Shown: positions 55,790 to 64,000 of the stretch, one piece after another
How the letters are laid out: each line of letters begins with the position of its first letter
Position numbering within the stretch: position 1 is the stretch's first letter
NCBI RefSeq assembly: GCF_004152865.1
Contig: NZ_SEOO01000012.1
Location: forward strand, 1 to 64,000
Direction of reading: 5' to 3'
Length of the DNA: 64,000 bases
Source of the DNA: Sphingobium cupriresistens
GTDB lineage: Bacteria; Pseudomonadota; Alphaproteobacteria; Sphingomonadales; Sphingomonadaceae
Program-made: the position numbers and the translations under genes
The notes under the pieces: generated by a model
The model's input: only the letters and a program-made list of their open reading frames with translations
What the model was told of the DNA's origin: nothing
The model's database searches: none

Positions 55790-55831
55790 GCGGGCGCTCG
55801 TCAGCACAGTGCAGACAAGCGCCCGCCTTTT
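55790..55831 (+). terminator. Rho-independent terminator after hipA
   Basis: gcgggcgct (55790-55798) pairs with agcgcccgc (55818-55826), followed by ctttt. It lies between the convergent hipA and TonB-receptor genes. Confidence 0.7.
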
Positions 55832-55832
55832 G

Positions 55833-57914
55833 CTACATCGCCCAGCGGATTCGGGCGAAAGCGGAGCGGCCTGCGCCTGGCAAACGTGATCCCAACGGGA
55901 CATCGGACCCTGTTATCCGGTTATATCCGGCCAGATGATCGAGATAGTAGGTGTCGAACAGATTCTCGATGCCAAGATCGAGCCGGACACCGTCGCGTAT
56001 CAGCCAGTAGCCAGAGATGTTGGCAAGGACATAGCCAGCGCTCGGCGCCTCAGTATTGGTAGCGGACACATGGTGCTGCCGGGCGATGAACTGGCCTTCG
56101 ACCGAGATCGACCAGCGGCTTTCCTCCCAGCTCACTGCCAGACGTCCGTTGGCAGGTGCCATCCGGTAGAGATTGTCGGCAATGTCGGTGCGTTCAGCAC
56201 GCACATAGCTGGCGACACCGTCAAGGCGCAGCGGACCCGCAATCTTTGCGCCGAACGCGATATCGGCGCCCCATATGCGCGCATCAGTGTTGGCAAAGCG
56301 CAGCGGCGTGGGATCACCGCTGCCATTTGATACGATTTCAACCGGGGTGTTAAGAATGCCGGGAGTGGTGTCGAACGGTATACCCTGAATGAAATCGTTG
56401 ATCCGGCGATAGTAGATGACCGGTCGGGCGTAGGCAGTGTCACCCTGCCAGTCGACGCCAAGCTCTGCGATCCAAGCTTTTTCGATTTTGAGATTGACGT
56501 CGCCGACATAGATGTTCCCGTCGGCGAGACCACCGCTGGCTTCAGTGGGCAACCAAGAATAGCGCTCGATCAGGCTGGGTGCGCGCGTCTTGTGCGCGAG
56601 TGTCAGCCGCGGAGTGAATGCATCCATCTCTGCCCATAGCCGGAGCGATGCATCGACGCTGGTGCCCGACCAGTTGCGGTCGGCCAGTGCAAAGGCATTG
56701 GCCAGATTGACCGGACCGGCCGGAACACCGGGGCCAAAGCGCGATGGGCCGGTCGATGCGCCGTGGCGGTCGATGCGTAGTCCCAGTTCGGATTCAATAG
56801 CACCAAAGCCGCTCCGCCATTCGACAAAGCCGCCGACCCGGTCGCTGCTGGCCCGATCAAGCGGATGGATGAAGAAGGCTGGAGACAAGGGATTATAGAG
56901 CACATAGCCCTTGTCGATCAGCTCGAAATCACCGCCGACCCGGATGTGGCGATCTGCCGAACCAAAGCGCAGCGACGCATCGGCGGCCATTGTGTCGGCA
57001 TAGGTGTCTGACTGCCGGGTCATTGCGATTATTGGCGCGGGGCGTAGTTCATAGTTGTTCATGCGGTGGGACACACCGGTGTAATTGGCGTGGACTTCCA
57101 GCCGCAGGTCGTCGTTCAGATCACCTTCAAACCCTGCGCGGGCAAAGTCGGTGTGGAAATAGACAATGTCCATGGCGAACGGCGGGTTGCCCGAGCGGCC
57201 GGTATCTTGCCGCCGATATTCGAGACTGAACTCGCCGGGCCCCGCGCGAAAGCCAGCCTGAACGCCATAGACTGTGCGATGAAATGACGTGCTGCCAATG
57301 CGCCCGCCGGGGAAGCGGATGTCGTCACCGGCTTCATAGGAGCCAATCACGCCGAGGCGCAGGCTGTCGCTGGCGAGAGCCACAAGACCGCCAATGGCCA
57401 CACTGTCATCGACGCTGCGATATTGGCTGGTCAGGTCGATCTGTGGTGACAGGCTGGAGCCGTCGCCAAAGCGCGCATGTTTGAGGATGGTGTTGACGCC
57501 GCCGCCCAATCCCGGGCCGTCACGCACAGGGGAAATGCCGCGTGCGATCTCGATCCTGTCGATCAGCATCATCGGTGCATAGTGCATTGCCGGGTCCATG
57601 GCGTTGGGGCCACCTGTCGCGAAACGTTGGCCATTGATCCGCAGCAGGATGCGCTCGCCAAACAGGCCGCGCATCTGCACCTGGCCGGAAAGCGTGCCAT
57701 TCGCGACGACAGCCGCGCCGGGCTGACGCGCAATAAAGGCCGCGCCATCGGGGCCGGTGGACAGTTCCTCGTCAGCTTCGGTCGCGGCATCGGTGGCCGT
57801 CAGGCGCGGCGCTGTCACGACGATGGTGTCAGCTGATTGTTCATCGCCTTCAGCGGCAAAGGCAGGCGTGGCAGCGGTCAGGGCGACCGCCAAGCTTAAG
57901 AGTGAAGTCTTCAT
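55833..57914 (-). CDS. TonB-dependent receptor, probably metal (copper-type)
   Basis: A 693-residue protein with signal peptide (MKTSLLSLAVALTAATPAFA), TonB box-like DTIVVTAPR, plug domain (LFGERILLRINGQRFATGGPN, RIEIARGISPVRDGPG) and a 22-strand barrel ending in an aromatic-poor FARIRWAM. The RMNNYELRPAPIIAM stretch is reminiscent of OprC-type copper receptors. It is the last gene of the operon; the DUF2946 gene directly upstream supports a copper or other metal role. Confidence 0.8.
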   Translation of the reverse strand: MKTSLLSLAVALTAATPAFAAEGDEQSADTIVVTAPRLTATDAATEADEELSTGPDGAAFIARQPGAAVVANGTLSGQVQMRGLFGERILLRINGQRFATGGPNAMDPAMHYAPMMLIDRIEIARGISPVRDGPGLGGGVNTILKHARFGDGSSLSPQIDLTSQYRSVDDSVAIGGLVALASDSLRLGVIGSYEAGDDIRFPGGRIGSTSFHRTVYGVQAGFRAGPGEFSLEYRRQDTGRSGNPPFAMDIVYFHTDFARAGFEGDLNDDLRLEVHANYTGVSHRMNNYELRPAPIIAMTRQSDTYADTMAADASLRFGSADRHIRVGGDFELIDKGYVLYNPLSPAFFIHPLDRASSDRVGGFVEWRSGFGAIESELGLRIDRHGASTGPSRFGPGVPAGPVNLANAFALADRNWSGTSVDASLRLWAEMDAFTPRLTLAHKTRAPSLIERYSWLPTEASGGLADGNIYVGDVNLKIEKAWIAELGVDWQGDTAYARPVIYYRRINDFIQGIPFDTTPGILNTPVEIVSNGSGDPTPLRFANTDARIWGADIAFGAKIAGPLRLDGVASYVRAERTDIADNLYRMAPANGRLAVSWEESRWSISVEGQFIARQHHVSATNTEAPSAGYVLANISGYWLIRDGVRLDLGIENLFDTYYLDHLAGYNRITGSDVPLGSRLPGAGRSAFARIRWAM

Positions 57915-58051
57915 GGTTCAGATCATTCGCAAAACATGCAAAGTCGTGCCGCCCGCATCGAAGATGCCGGTTCGGGTGACTTGCCTTGAAATTGATGCGG
58001 AGCTCAGGCGCGATTGTGGCCCGGATCAGTCCGCAGGTTCAGGTCGTTTTG

Positions 58052-58462
58052 TCAGGCGAATGATGGAGGGCCACGCAGTGGCGGGCGCAGATGCGCAAAG
58101 CGCCGATGCACCGGCAACGCAACGAGACGTGCGCTCGTGATGAGGATGAATGCGAGTGCCAATGCGAGCAAAAGGCCATCCGCCCCCGCGATCAACGCCA
58201 TCGACAGGGCGGAAAAGGCGCAAGGTGGATTCTTCTGGCTATGATCGCCTGAGCGGTCCTGCCCATTGCCCGATCGCGGCACCACAATCTCGATGGTGCT
58301 GTGCTCGTTTTCGAAACCCGAACAAATCTGAACGCTTAGTGTGAGCGCTGAGGGTGCCACCATATAGCCCGCAGGGATCAGTCCGCGAACGAGCAGGGCG
58401 ATCGCCACAAGCACCATCGCCCATGTTCGCCGCTGGAAAGTGAAGGTGCGCAAGGTGTTCAT
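58052..58462 (-). CDS. DUF2946-like membrane protein
   Basis: About 136 residues with an N-terminal TM (WAMVLVAIALLVRGLIPAGYM) and a C-terminal TM (LIAGADGLLLALALAFILI). The spacing and the isolated Cys residues (VQICSGFE, NPPCAFSAL) fit DUF2946 proteins, which often neighbour copper receptor genes. The ATG at 58462 was chosen; a GTG at 58474 is possible. Function unknown. Confidence 0.7.
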   Translation of the reverse strand: MNTLRTFTFQRRTWAMVLVAIALLVRGLIPAGYMVAPSALTLSVQICSGFENEHSTIEIVVPRSGNGQDRSGDHSQKNPPCAFSALSMALIAGADGLLLALALAFILITSARLVALPVHRRFAHLRPPLRGPPSFA

Positions 58463-58505
58463 TCGCGCCGCCACTTAGCTCTTGTCTTGAAGGTTGTCAC
58501 GGAGG

Positions 58506-59228
58506 TCATATTCCGAACGATGCTTCTGGCTCATGATGACCCGGTGTTTCCTCAACCGTATGGCCGTCTCGAATATTATAGAGCCGCTTGAAGGTCGGGA
58601 TGATCTTTTCATCATGAGTGACGATGATGATCGCGGTATCGAACTGCCGGGCCATGTCGTTGAGAAGCCCCACAACAGCAAGAGCACGCTGGCCATCCAG
58701 CGGCGCAGTGGGTTCATCGGCAAGGATGACCGGCGGACGATTGATCAATGCCCGGGCAATCGCCACACGCTGCTGCTCCCCCCCCGAAAGCTGTGAGGGC
58801 ATGGCGGCGGCGCGGTGACCGACATCCAAAGCGTCGAGCAAATCTCGGGCCATCTTTCGTGCCTCTGCATTTGGCTTTCCGGCCAGCATCGGCAGCAACG
58901 CGACATTGTCGGTCACATCAAGGAAAGGGATCAAATAGGGTGCCTGAAAAATGAAGCCGATCATATCGCGGCGCAGCGCGCGCAGATCGCGGACCTTCCA
59001 GCCATTGTCATAAATGCACTGGTCACCAATCGTCATCTTGCCTGACGTCGGTTCGATCACTGCGCCAAGGCATTTTAGCAATGTACTTTTGCCAGAGCCT
59101 GATGGCCCGATCAGTCCGATCACTTCGCCCTTTGCCACGGCCATGTCGACGCCGCGCAGGGCATGAACTGCCGTGTCGCCGCTGCCGTAGGTCTTGACGA
59201 CATTCTCAAGGATGATGCCCTCAGCCAC
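58506..59228 (-). CDS. ABC transporter ATP-binding protein (MacB/DevA-type)
   Basis: A 240-residue protein with Walker A GPSGSGKST, signature LSGGEQQRVAIARAL and Walker B VILADEPTAPLDG. It starts at GTG 59228, overlapping the permease stop by 8 nt. It pairs with the FtsX-like permease and HlyD protein to form a tripartite ABC exporter. Confidence 0.88.
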   Translation of the reverse strand: MAEGIILENVVKTYGSGDTAVHALRGVDMAVAKGEVIGLIGPSGSGKSTLLKCLGAVIEPTSGKMTIGDQCIYDNGWKVRDLRALRRDMIGFIFQAPYLIPFLDVTDNVALLPMLAGKPNAEARKMARDLLDALDVGHRAAAMPSQLSGGEQQRVAIARALINRPPVILADEPTAPLDGQRALAVVGLLNDMARQFDTAIIIVTHDEKIIPTFKRLYNIRDGHTVEETPGHHEPEASFGI

Positions 59229-60423
59229 CGATCGCCTCCGCCGGATCCACCTTGATCGCAGCCTGGATGGCCAGAAAGCTGGCCACTGTGCAGATCAGCA
59301 TCACCGCCACGAAGCCCAGGATCGAATCCGATGGCAGCAGCAGAACATATTTAGGGAAGAAGGGCGCCCACAGGCTGGCGGCAATTTTGCCGACGATGAA
59401 TCCAATCAGTCCCAACCCCAGCGCCTGTTGCAAGATCATCCACGAGATCGTTCGATTGCGCGTGCCGATCAGTTTCAGCACGGCAATTTCGCGGATTTTT
59501 CCGATTGTCATGGTATAGATGATGAACGCCACGATGGCTGCGCTCACGATCGAAAGGATGACCAGAAACATTGCGATCTGCCGGGCCGAGTTGGCAATCA
59601 GTTTCTGGACAAGGATCTCTTCCATTTGGGCGCGCGTATAGACCGTGAGGCGTTGCCAACGGCGGATTGCGGCGGCGACTTCATCGGGATCGGCATCCGG
59701 TGTGATGGTGACCAGAATGGCATTGACGTTGCTATTGCCCGACTGAACGGCGTTTACAGCTTGCGCAACCGCCGGATTGCCCGGCGGGTTCAGTTGGGGA
59801 TTGGCAGCCGTGCGCGCCCTCTGACGGACAATGGCGTCGCTGTCCTTCTGGAACTGGGCGGCCTGGGCATCCTTTAGCGACAGGAACAACATCGGGTCGC
59901 CGCCCGATGACACCATCCGGCTGGTCAACCCGACGATGGTGTAGAAGTTGCGGCGCACTTTGACGCGATCCCCAATTGCGAAGCCGGTCTTCACATCGGC
60001 CACAGCTTCATAGTGGCCACGCACGATCTGGCGTCCGGAGATCAAATGGGTGGGTTGGCCGGGCAGTCCCGGCTCGCCCATTTCCGCCCCGACGACCATT
60101 ACCCGCACATCCTTGTCACCGTGCGCAATCTGCATGGTGAGGTAAGTTACGCCCGCGGCTTGGGCGACACCGCGCATCGCCTGGATCGGGCGTTCGCTGT
60201 CTTCGGTCAGGCTGGACGGTTCGGCATAGGGACCGAGCGTGTCCTTCTGCACGACCCACAGGTCGGCTCGGCTATTGTCCAGCAAGGCCTGCGCATCATC
60301 GACCATGCCGCGATAGACGCCCGCCATCGACAAGGTGACACCGATCAACAAACCCAGTCCTACACCGGTAAGAACGAATTTGCCCCAGCCATGCAGGATA
60401 TCGCGCCCCGCTAGGCTGATCAT
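59221..60423 (-). CDS. FtsX-like ABC permease (DevC/MacB type)
   Basis: A 400-residue protein. One N-terminal TM (FVLTGVGLGLLIGVTLSMAG) is followed by a large periplasmic domain and three C-terminal TMs (MFLVILSIVSAAIVAFIIYTMTIGKIREIAVLKLIGTRN is FtsX-typical). It exports an unknown substrate with the ATPase and HlyD partner. The start overlaps the HlyD stop (ATGA). Confidence 0.87.
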   Translation of the reverse strand: MISLAGRDILHGWGKFVLTGVGLGLLIGVTLSMAGVYRGMVDDAQALLDNSRADLWVVQKDTLGPYAEPSSLTEDSERPIQAMRGVAQAAGVTYLTMQIAHGDKDVRVMVVGAEMGEPGLPGQPTHLISGRQIVRGHYEAVADVKTGFAIGDRVKVRRNFYTIVGLTSRMVSSGGDPMLFLSLKDAQAAQFQKDSDAIVRQRARTAANPQLNPPGNPAVAQAVNAVQSGNSNVNAILVTITPDADPDEVAAAIRRWQRLTVYTRAQMEEILVQKLIANSARQIAMFLVILSIVSAAIVAFIIYTMTIGKIREIAVLKLIGTRNRTISWMILQQALGLGLIGFIVGKIAASLWAPFFPKYVLLLPSDSILGFVAVMLICTVASFLAIQAAIKVDPAEAIGG

Positions 60424-61601
60424 GGCAGTGCGTCGACAATGCTGAATCGGCTGCTAGCCGATAGCGCCCGCGCGCTGTGAATTACTATGTCCTCGCCCCG
60501 GGTGAGGCCATGCAGCACCTGCACCCAGCCTTCCAGATTCTGAGCGCCCAGCCTGACGGGCGCGAAGACAAGATCGCCGTCACGGACCACCCAAACGCCA
60601 ACCTGCCCATCAATCCGGTGTACAGCTGCATTAGGTATGGCCAGTGATCGTGCCTGTGCCGGCAGGGCCACGGTTACCTCGGCCAATTCACCGATTGCGG
60701 GCAATCCGCCGGTTATAGTGAACCGTGCCTTGGCCAGCACTTCCTCCGTCAACGCATCTGCCATCGGTTCAACGCGTTCGATTATGCCGGAAAGGGGAGC
60801 ATCCGGCCTCGATCGCAAAGCAATCCGCACCTGCTGGCCCGCTGCCAGACCAGCCGATTGGGTCTGGTCGAAGCGTACGTTGATCCACAATTGCGATGGA
60901 TCGATAGTCTCAATCACAGCCTGACCGGCCACTACGGTTGTGCCGGGTTCCACAGCTCTGCGCACCACCAGCCCAGCGTGCGGTGCGACAAGGCGCAGGT
61001 TGGCACGTTGCTCCACCAACGCCGATCGTTCAGCGCCCAGACGTCCCCGATCCATTGTGGCAGCACTGCGATTGGCCTGCGCCGCCGCAAGTCCTGCCTG
61101 CGCAGCAGCCAGTTCCTGACGGCGTTGATCAACCATCGCATCGGTGACCCAGCCACCCCGTTTCAGCTCTTCCGTCCGTGCGGCCACGGATCGGGCGAGA
61201 ACGACCCGGGCGTTCGCATCCGCAATCTGAGCTACTGCGGCCTGTTCCAGCGCGGCTGACCGCGCAGTCCCGCCAGCCGCTGCATCGATGCGCTGGTCGA
61301 GGTCGATTGGATCGATTTGTGCCAGCAATTGCCCTGCGACTACTATGTCGCCCACATCCACGGCGACCATTGTCACCCGGCCCGCAGCGGTTGGCCCAAC
61401 TTTCTGGGTGTAGCGCGCCTCGACGGTGCCGATGCCGAACATGGCCGGGGCAATGCTGCGCTCCTCTACTTGCGCGATCGTCACATTGACCGGGGCAAGC
61501 GGGCCAGAGCGGAATGCCACCCAGGCAAAGAGCAGCAGAAGTGGCGCTAACACGGCCAGCAATGTCCAGCCGCGGCGGCTCATGGTGAATGGCAAAGTCA
61601 T
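60420..61601 (-). CDS. HlyD/RND-type membrane fusion protein
   Basis: A 393-residue periplasmic adaptor with an N-terminal TM (LLAVLAPLLLLFAWVAFR), a lipoyl part (VGPTAAGRVTMVAVDVGDIVVAGQLLAQIDPID) and a helical hairpin. LRLVAPHAGLVVRRAVEPGTTV continues the lipoyl half. It has an ATGA overlap with the tetR stop. Confidence 0.87.
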   Translation of the reverse strand: MTLPFTMSRRGWTLLAVLAPLLLLFAWVAFRSGPLAPVNVTIAQVEERSIAPAMFGIGTVEARYTQKVGPTAAGRVTMVAVDVGDIVVAGQLLAQIDPIDLDQRIDAAAGGTARSAALEQAAVAQIADANARVVLARSVAARTEELKRGGWVTDAMVDQRRQELAAAQAGLAAAQANRSAATMDRGRLGAERSALVEQRANLRLVAPHAGLVVRRAVEPGTTVVAGQAVIETIDPSQLWINVRFDQTQSAGLAAGQQVRIALRSRPDAPLSGIIERVEPMADALTEEVLAKARFTITGGLPAIGELAEVTVALPAQARSLAIPNAAVHRIDGQVGVWVVRDGDLVFAPVRLGAQNLEGWVQVLHGLTRGEDIVIHSARALSASSRFSIVDALP

Positions 61602-62194
61602 TTGGCCACTCCCAGTCCATCACAAAAGAGGTCGAATAGCCTCCCCGAAACGGCGGGCATCGTGGTGAAATCACTGGCTGCCATTGCTTGCATGGCCAGC
61701 CCTTGCACCATGCCAAGGAACATTGTGGCCGCAGCGGGGATGTCGACCGTCTCGGCGATAAGCGATTGCGCTTTTGCTTCAGTCAGCAGGTTCGTCACAC
61801 GTTCGCGATACGCGGCCATCAGTGCGCGCACGCTCATCTTGCCCAGCGCGTCGCCATCCCGCTGCAATTCGCCAAACAATATTCGGGGCACGCCGGGGTG
61901 GGTCACGACGAAATCGATATGCGTGGCAAACATGGCACGCAGCCGTTCAATTGGCGTCACCCCTGTAACGGCATCAAAGCGCGCGAGCAGCGTGGTGGCA
62001 GTCCAGTCCATCACTGCAGCCCAGATCGCTTGCTTGTCGGCAAAATGGCGGAAAAGTGCGCCCTGCGTCACGTCCATCTGCGCTGCAATCTGCGCAGTCG
62101 TAATGTCCGCCGGATTGGTGGCTGCTGCCAAGCCAATCACCGTTTCAACAGTGGCGGCACGGCGTGCATCGGCGGAGAGTTTGGTGCGGGGCAT
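61598..62194 (-). CDS. TetR family transcriptional regulator
   Basis: A 198-residue protein with HTH (TAQIAAQMDVTQGALFRHFADKQAIWAAVMDW) and a helical ligand-binding C-terminus. First gene of the HlyD-ABC-DUF2946-TonB operon; it probably represses it. A near-palindrome operator lies 20 nt upstream. Confidence 0.87.
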   Translation of the reverse strand: MPRTKLSADARRAATVETVIGLAAATNPADITTAQIAAQMDVTQGALFRHFADKQAIWAAVMDWTATTLLARFDAVTGVTPIERLRAMFATHIDFVVTHPGVPRILFGELQRDGDALGKMSVRALMAAYRERVTNLLTEAKAQSLIAETVDIPAAATMFLGMVQGLAMQAMAASDFTTMPAVSGRLFDLFCDGLGVAK

Positions 62195-62213
62195 CTGACC
62201 ACCTTGCGCTTTT

Positions 62214-62229
62214 GTGAGTAATTAGTCAC
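62214..62229. promoter_or_regulatory. Candidate TetR operator
   Basis: The 16-bp near palindrome gtgagtaattagtcac has one mismatched pair. It lies between the tetR start and the divergent methyltransferase gene, the expected position for autoregulation of both. Confidence 0.6.
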
Positions 62230-62286
62230 TACCTTTTATGGCGAATTCTGGCCTATGGTTCTGTAATCTTGTGAGAGGGAAGCGGC

Positions 62287-63153
62287 ATGACGAAACAGTC
62301 GGGTGATAAAACCAGCACGATCAAGGGCGAAGATTGGGCCGGGGAAATGGGCACCAAGTGGCTAGCCAATCTTGCGCGGTTTGAAGGGATGATCGCACCC
62401 ATAGGTGCAGCTCTACTAGCCCGCGCTGATTTTCAGCCTGTTGAGCGTGTGCTTGATATTGGCTGCGGCGGTGGGGGCACAACCATTGCCATTGCCAATG
62501 CGGTGGCTCCCGGGGGTGAGGTGTTGGGTATTGATATTTCGCCTGACCTCACTGCGGCGTCGACAAAGCGGGCGAGCGACGCCGGTGTTGGCAATATCCG
62601 CTTCATCTGTGCGGATGCCAGCAATGTACAACTGCCGGATGCGCCATTCGATCGTCTCTTTTCGCGCTTCGGCAGCATGTTCTTTGCTGAGCCGCATCAG
62701 GCTTTTGCAAACCTGCGCAGCCTTTTGCGGCCCGGTGCGCGTATCGATCTCGCAGTTTGGGCTCCGCCGCGCGACAATTTGTGGATGATGGAAATGATGG
62801 GCGTTGTCCGCAGACATGTTGATATTCCACCTGCTGTACCGCGCGCTCCAGGACCCTTCGCATTCGAGGATCTGGAGTATCTGAACGAGGTGCTTGCGGC
62901 CGGTGGTTTTTCGAGTCCCGACATCATGGCCTATACAGGGCAGCAACCGGTTGGCGGCGTTGGAGCAACGGCGCAGGAAGCGGTAAGTTTCGTGTTGTCC
63001 TCCATGGCCGTCGGCAAAGCGCTGGACGAGCAAGGAACAGATGTCCGAGCTGCGGCGGAGGGTGAATTGCTGGAATTGTTCGCAAAGCACCACGTGCCGA
63101 ACCAAGGGGTGATGATGCAGGGCAAGGCCTGGCTGGTGTCAGCCAAGGCTTAA
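62287..63153 (+). CDS. Class I SAM-dependent methyltransferase
   Basis: A 288-residue protein with SAM motif VLDIGCGGGGTTIAIANAV, GIDISPDL and FICADASNVQLPDAPFDRLFSRFG. It belongs to the UbiE/type-11 methyltransferase class. It is divergent from tetR and likely shares its operator. The substrate (perhaps a drug or metal-related metabolite) is unknown. Confidence 0.84.
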   Translation: MTKQSGDKTSTIKGEDWAGEMGTKWLANLARFEGMIAPIGAALLARADFQPVERVLDIGCGGGGTTIAIANAVAPGGEVLGIDISPDLTAASTKRASDAGVGNIRFICADASNVQLPDAPFDRLFSRFGSMFFAEPHQAFANLRSLLRPGARIDLAVWAPPRDNLWMMEMMGVVRRHVDIPPAVPRAPGPFAFEDLEYLNEVLAAGGFSSPDIMAYTGQQPVGGVGATAQEAVSFVLSSMAVGKALDEQGTDVRAAAEGELLELFAKHHVPNQGVMMQGKAWLVSAKA

Positions 63154-63204
63154 CTGCGCTCTCGATCAACGACCTCTCACGGGACGAATTACGCCCAGGC
63201 AGGA

Positions 63205-63230
63205 GCGGCCCCACCCGGAGTTGGGGCCGC
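63205..63230. terminator. Hairpin between methyltransferase and DUF736 gene
   Basis: gcggcccca (63205-63213) and tggggccgc (63222-63230) are exact reverse complements with an 8-nt loop. There is no T-run, so terminator function is likely but not certain. It is placed between two converging genes. Confidence 0.55.
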
Positions 63231-63240
63231 CAATTACGCC

Positions 63241-63561
63241 TTAGCTCGGCGGGTTCCAGATGATGACCTTCTTCGAAGGATCATCGCCTGGCGCGTTGGC
63301 GATGTTTCCATAGATGGTGCCGAATTCAGGAGCTGAGAGCGAGACCGAGACATATTCGGCGCCGGTGTTCTGCGAGAAGCGCTTCCAGCCTGCGCCCAGT
63401 TCGAAGCCGTTCTTGCGACTGACGATGCGGTAGTCGGGTTCGCTGTCCTTGGTCTTGCGGTTGTTGGGGATGATGGCGATCGGTGCCGACACGGTCAGCG
63501 TGGCGAGGTTGCCTTCGAAGCTGTCGTCAGACTTCACGGTGAGATTTGCGATGGTAGCCAT
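63241..63561 (-). CDS. DUF736 protein
   Basis: A 106-residue protein with the DUF736 beta-rich pattern (MATIANLTVKSDDSFEGNLATLTVSAPIAIIPNN, YVSVSLSAPEFGTIYGNI). DUF736 genes are a standard part of plasmids and integrative conjugative elements of alphaproteobacteria, usually near the replication or conjugation genes. The ATG 63561 follows AGGAGAAA. It supports that the element continues beyond the window. Confidence 0.86.
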   Translation of the reverse strand: MATIANLTVKSDDSFEGNLATLTVSAPIAIIPNNRKTKDSEPDYRIVSRKNGFELGAGWKRFSQNTGAEYVSVSLSAPEFGTIYGNIANAPGDDPSKKVIIWNPPS

Positions 63562-64000
63562 GTCGTTTCTCCTAAAGGTGGTCGGGGACCATCCCCGATG
63601 GCGCCAAAAGAAGGGGCCGGAAGCCGCCGTCACCGCAGCGTCAGCGAAGGGCGAACCCCGCACGGGGTTGACGGTATTAGGCGTGACGAGACCCGCAGAC
63701 AGGCGACAAGGAGGGGTGGTTTTCGCTCCGCCTGAAAACGAATGTCACTCGGCAATCTCCGTTTTCATCGACCAAAAGTCGGAGGCTTCCTCCCCACCGG
63801 ATCACTGCATGGAGTGCAGCAGCAATCATCCCTCGCACGCAGCAATTGGCTGATCGAGAGGCGTTGTCACCTTGGACATTCGACGGGCAACAGCGGGGGC
63901 TCCTCGCCGCATTACACAGACTGAAATGTGCAATATCAGCTCTCATATTGACTTTTGTACAGAATATAAGCATATGAAGCCATGAAAGGACATGCCGCCA
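63562..64000. other. Window-end intergenic region
   Basis: These 439 bp hold no gene I can support. A minus-strand frame over 63677-63973 contains LLVDENGDCRVTFVFRRSE, vaguely like the end of a RelE/HigB toxin, but the rest does not match. The last 60 bases are AT-rich and may be a promoter. Confidence 0.35.

Overview
The window looks like chromosome of a sphingomonad alphaproteobacterium (Sphingobium/Sphingomonas type). The basis is high GC, NodT-type outer-membrane efflux lipoproteins, an HPPD/HmgA aromatic operon, CobS/CobT chelatase genes, a DUF3572-DivK pair, and short dispersed palindromic repeats of the kind common in these genomes. This is inferred from gene content; no 16S gene is present.

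Core chromosome, about 1-45 kb. A PilZ remnant is followed by metX-metW (homoserine O-acetylation) and divergent rlmJ, hisC and a prephenate/arogenate dehydrogenase gene. A minus-strand envelope operon follows: ftsE-ftsX-DUF218-plsC. Next come a zinc-ribbon membrane protein, a GST-pirin pair, bolA, a J-protein and an Hsp70-like ATPase. The cobS-osmC-phosphatase-cobT run ends in a GreA/GreB-like factor. Then come dps, a UPF0016 membrane protein, rpmG (L33), a Tat/lipoprotein phosphatase of the PhoX family, divK, a HAD-RidA-GDPD-FemAB-like operon, a Bcr/CflA exporter, an amino-acid permease and pgeF. A tightly overlapped minus-strand operon follows (DUF4129-DUF4350-MoxR-DUF58-SpoIIM-RDD), a membrane-linked MoxR AAA+/VWA-type system. 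From 38 to 43.7 kb a six-gene operon encodes phenylalanine to tyrosine to homogentisate to fumarate plus acetoacetate (phhA, hppD, hmgA, fahA, maiA, Rieske protein), with a divergent Lrp/AsnC regulator. A bifunctional mannose-1-P guanylyltransferase closes this part.

Stress and efflux part, 45-51.4 kb. An IS5-type transposase remnant is followed by ohrR-ohr with a perfect 11-bp inverted-repeat operator. A TetR-controlled MFS-HlyD-NodT tripartite efflux operon follows.

Integrated element, 51.69 kb to beyond the window end. The 3' half of a tRNA-Gly(GCC), cut in the anticodon loop, marks an attachment site. It is followed by a tyrosine integrase, an MqsA-like XRE regulator with its zinc ligands lost, and a 617-residue HipA-family kinase carrying an extra AbiEi-like N-terminal domain. 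The kinase start is preceded by two 29-bp direct repeats spaced 55 bp apart. Next is a TetR-HlyD-FtsX/DevC-type permease-ATPase-DUF2946-TonB receptor operon (probably metal-related) with a divergent methyltransferase. A DUF736 protein typical of conjugative elements ends the annotated part. The HipA module is the best candidate for an under-described system in this window.
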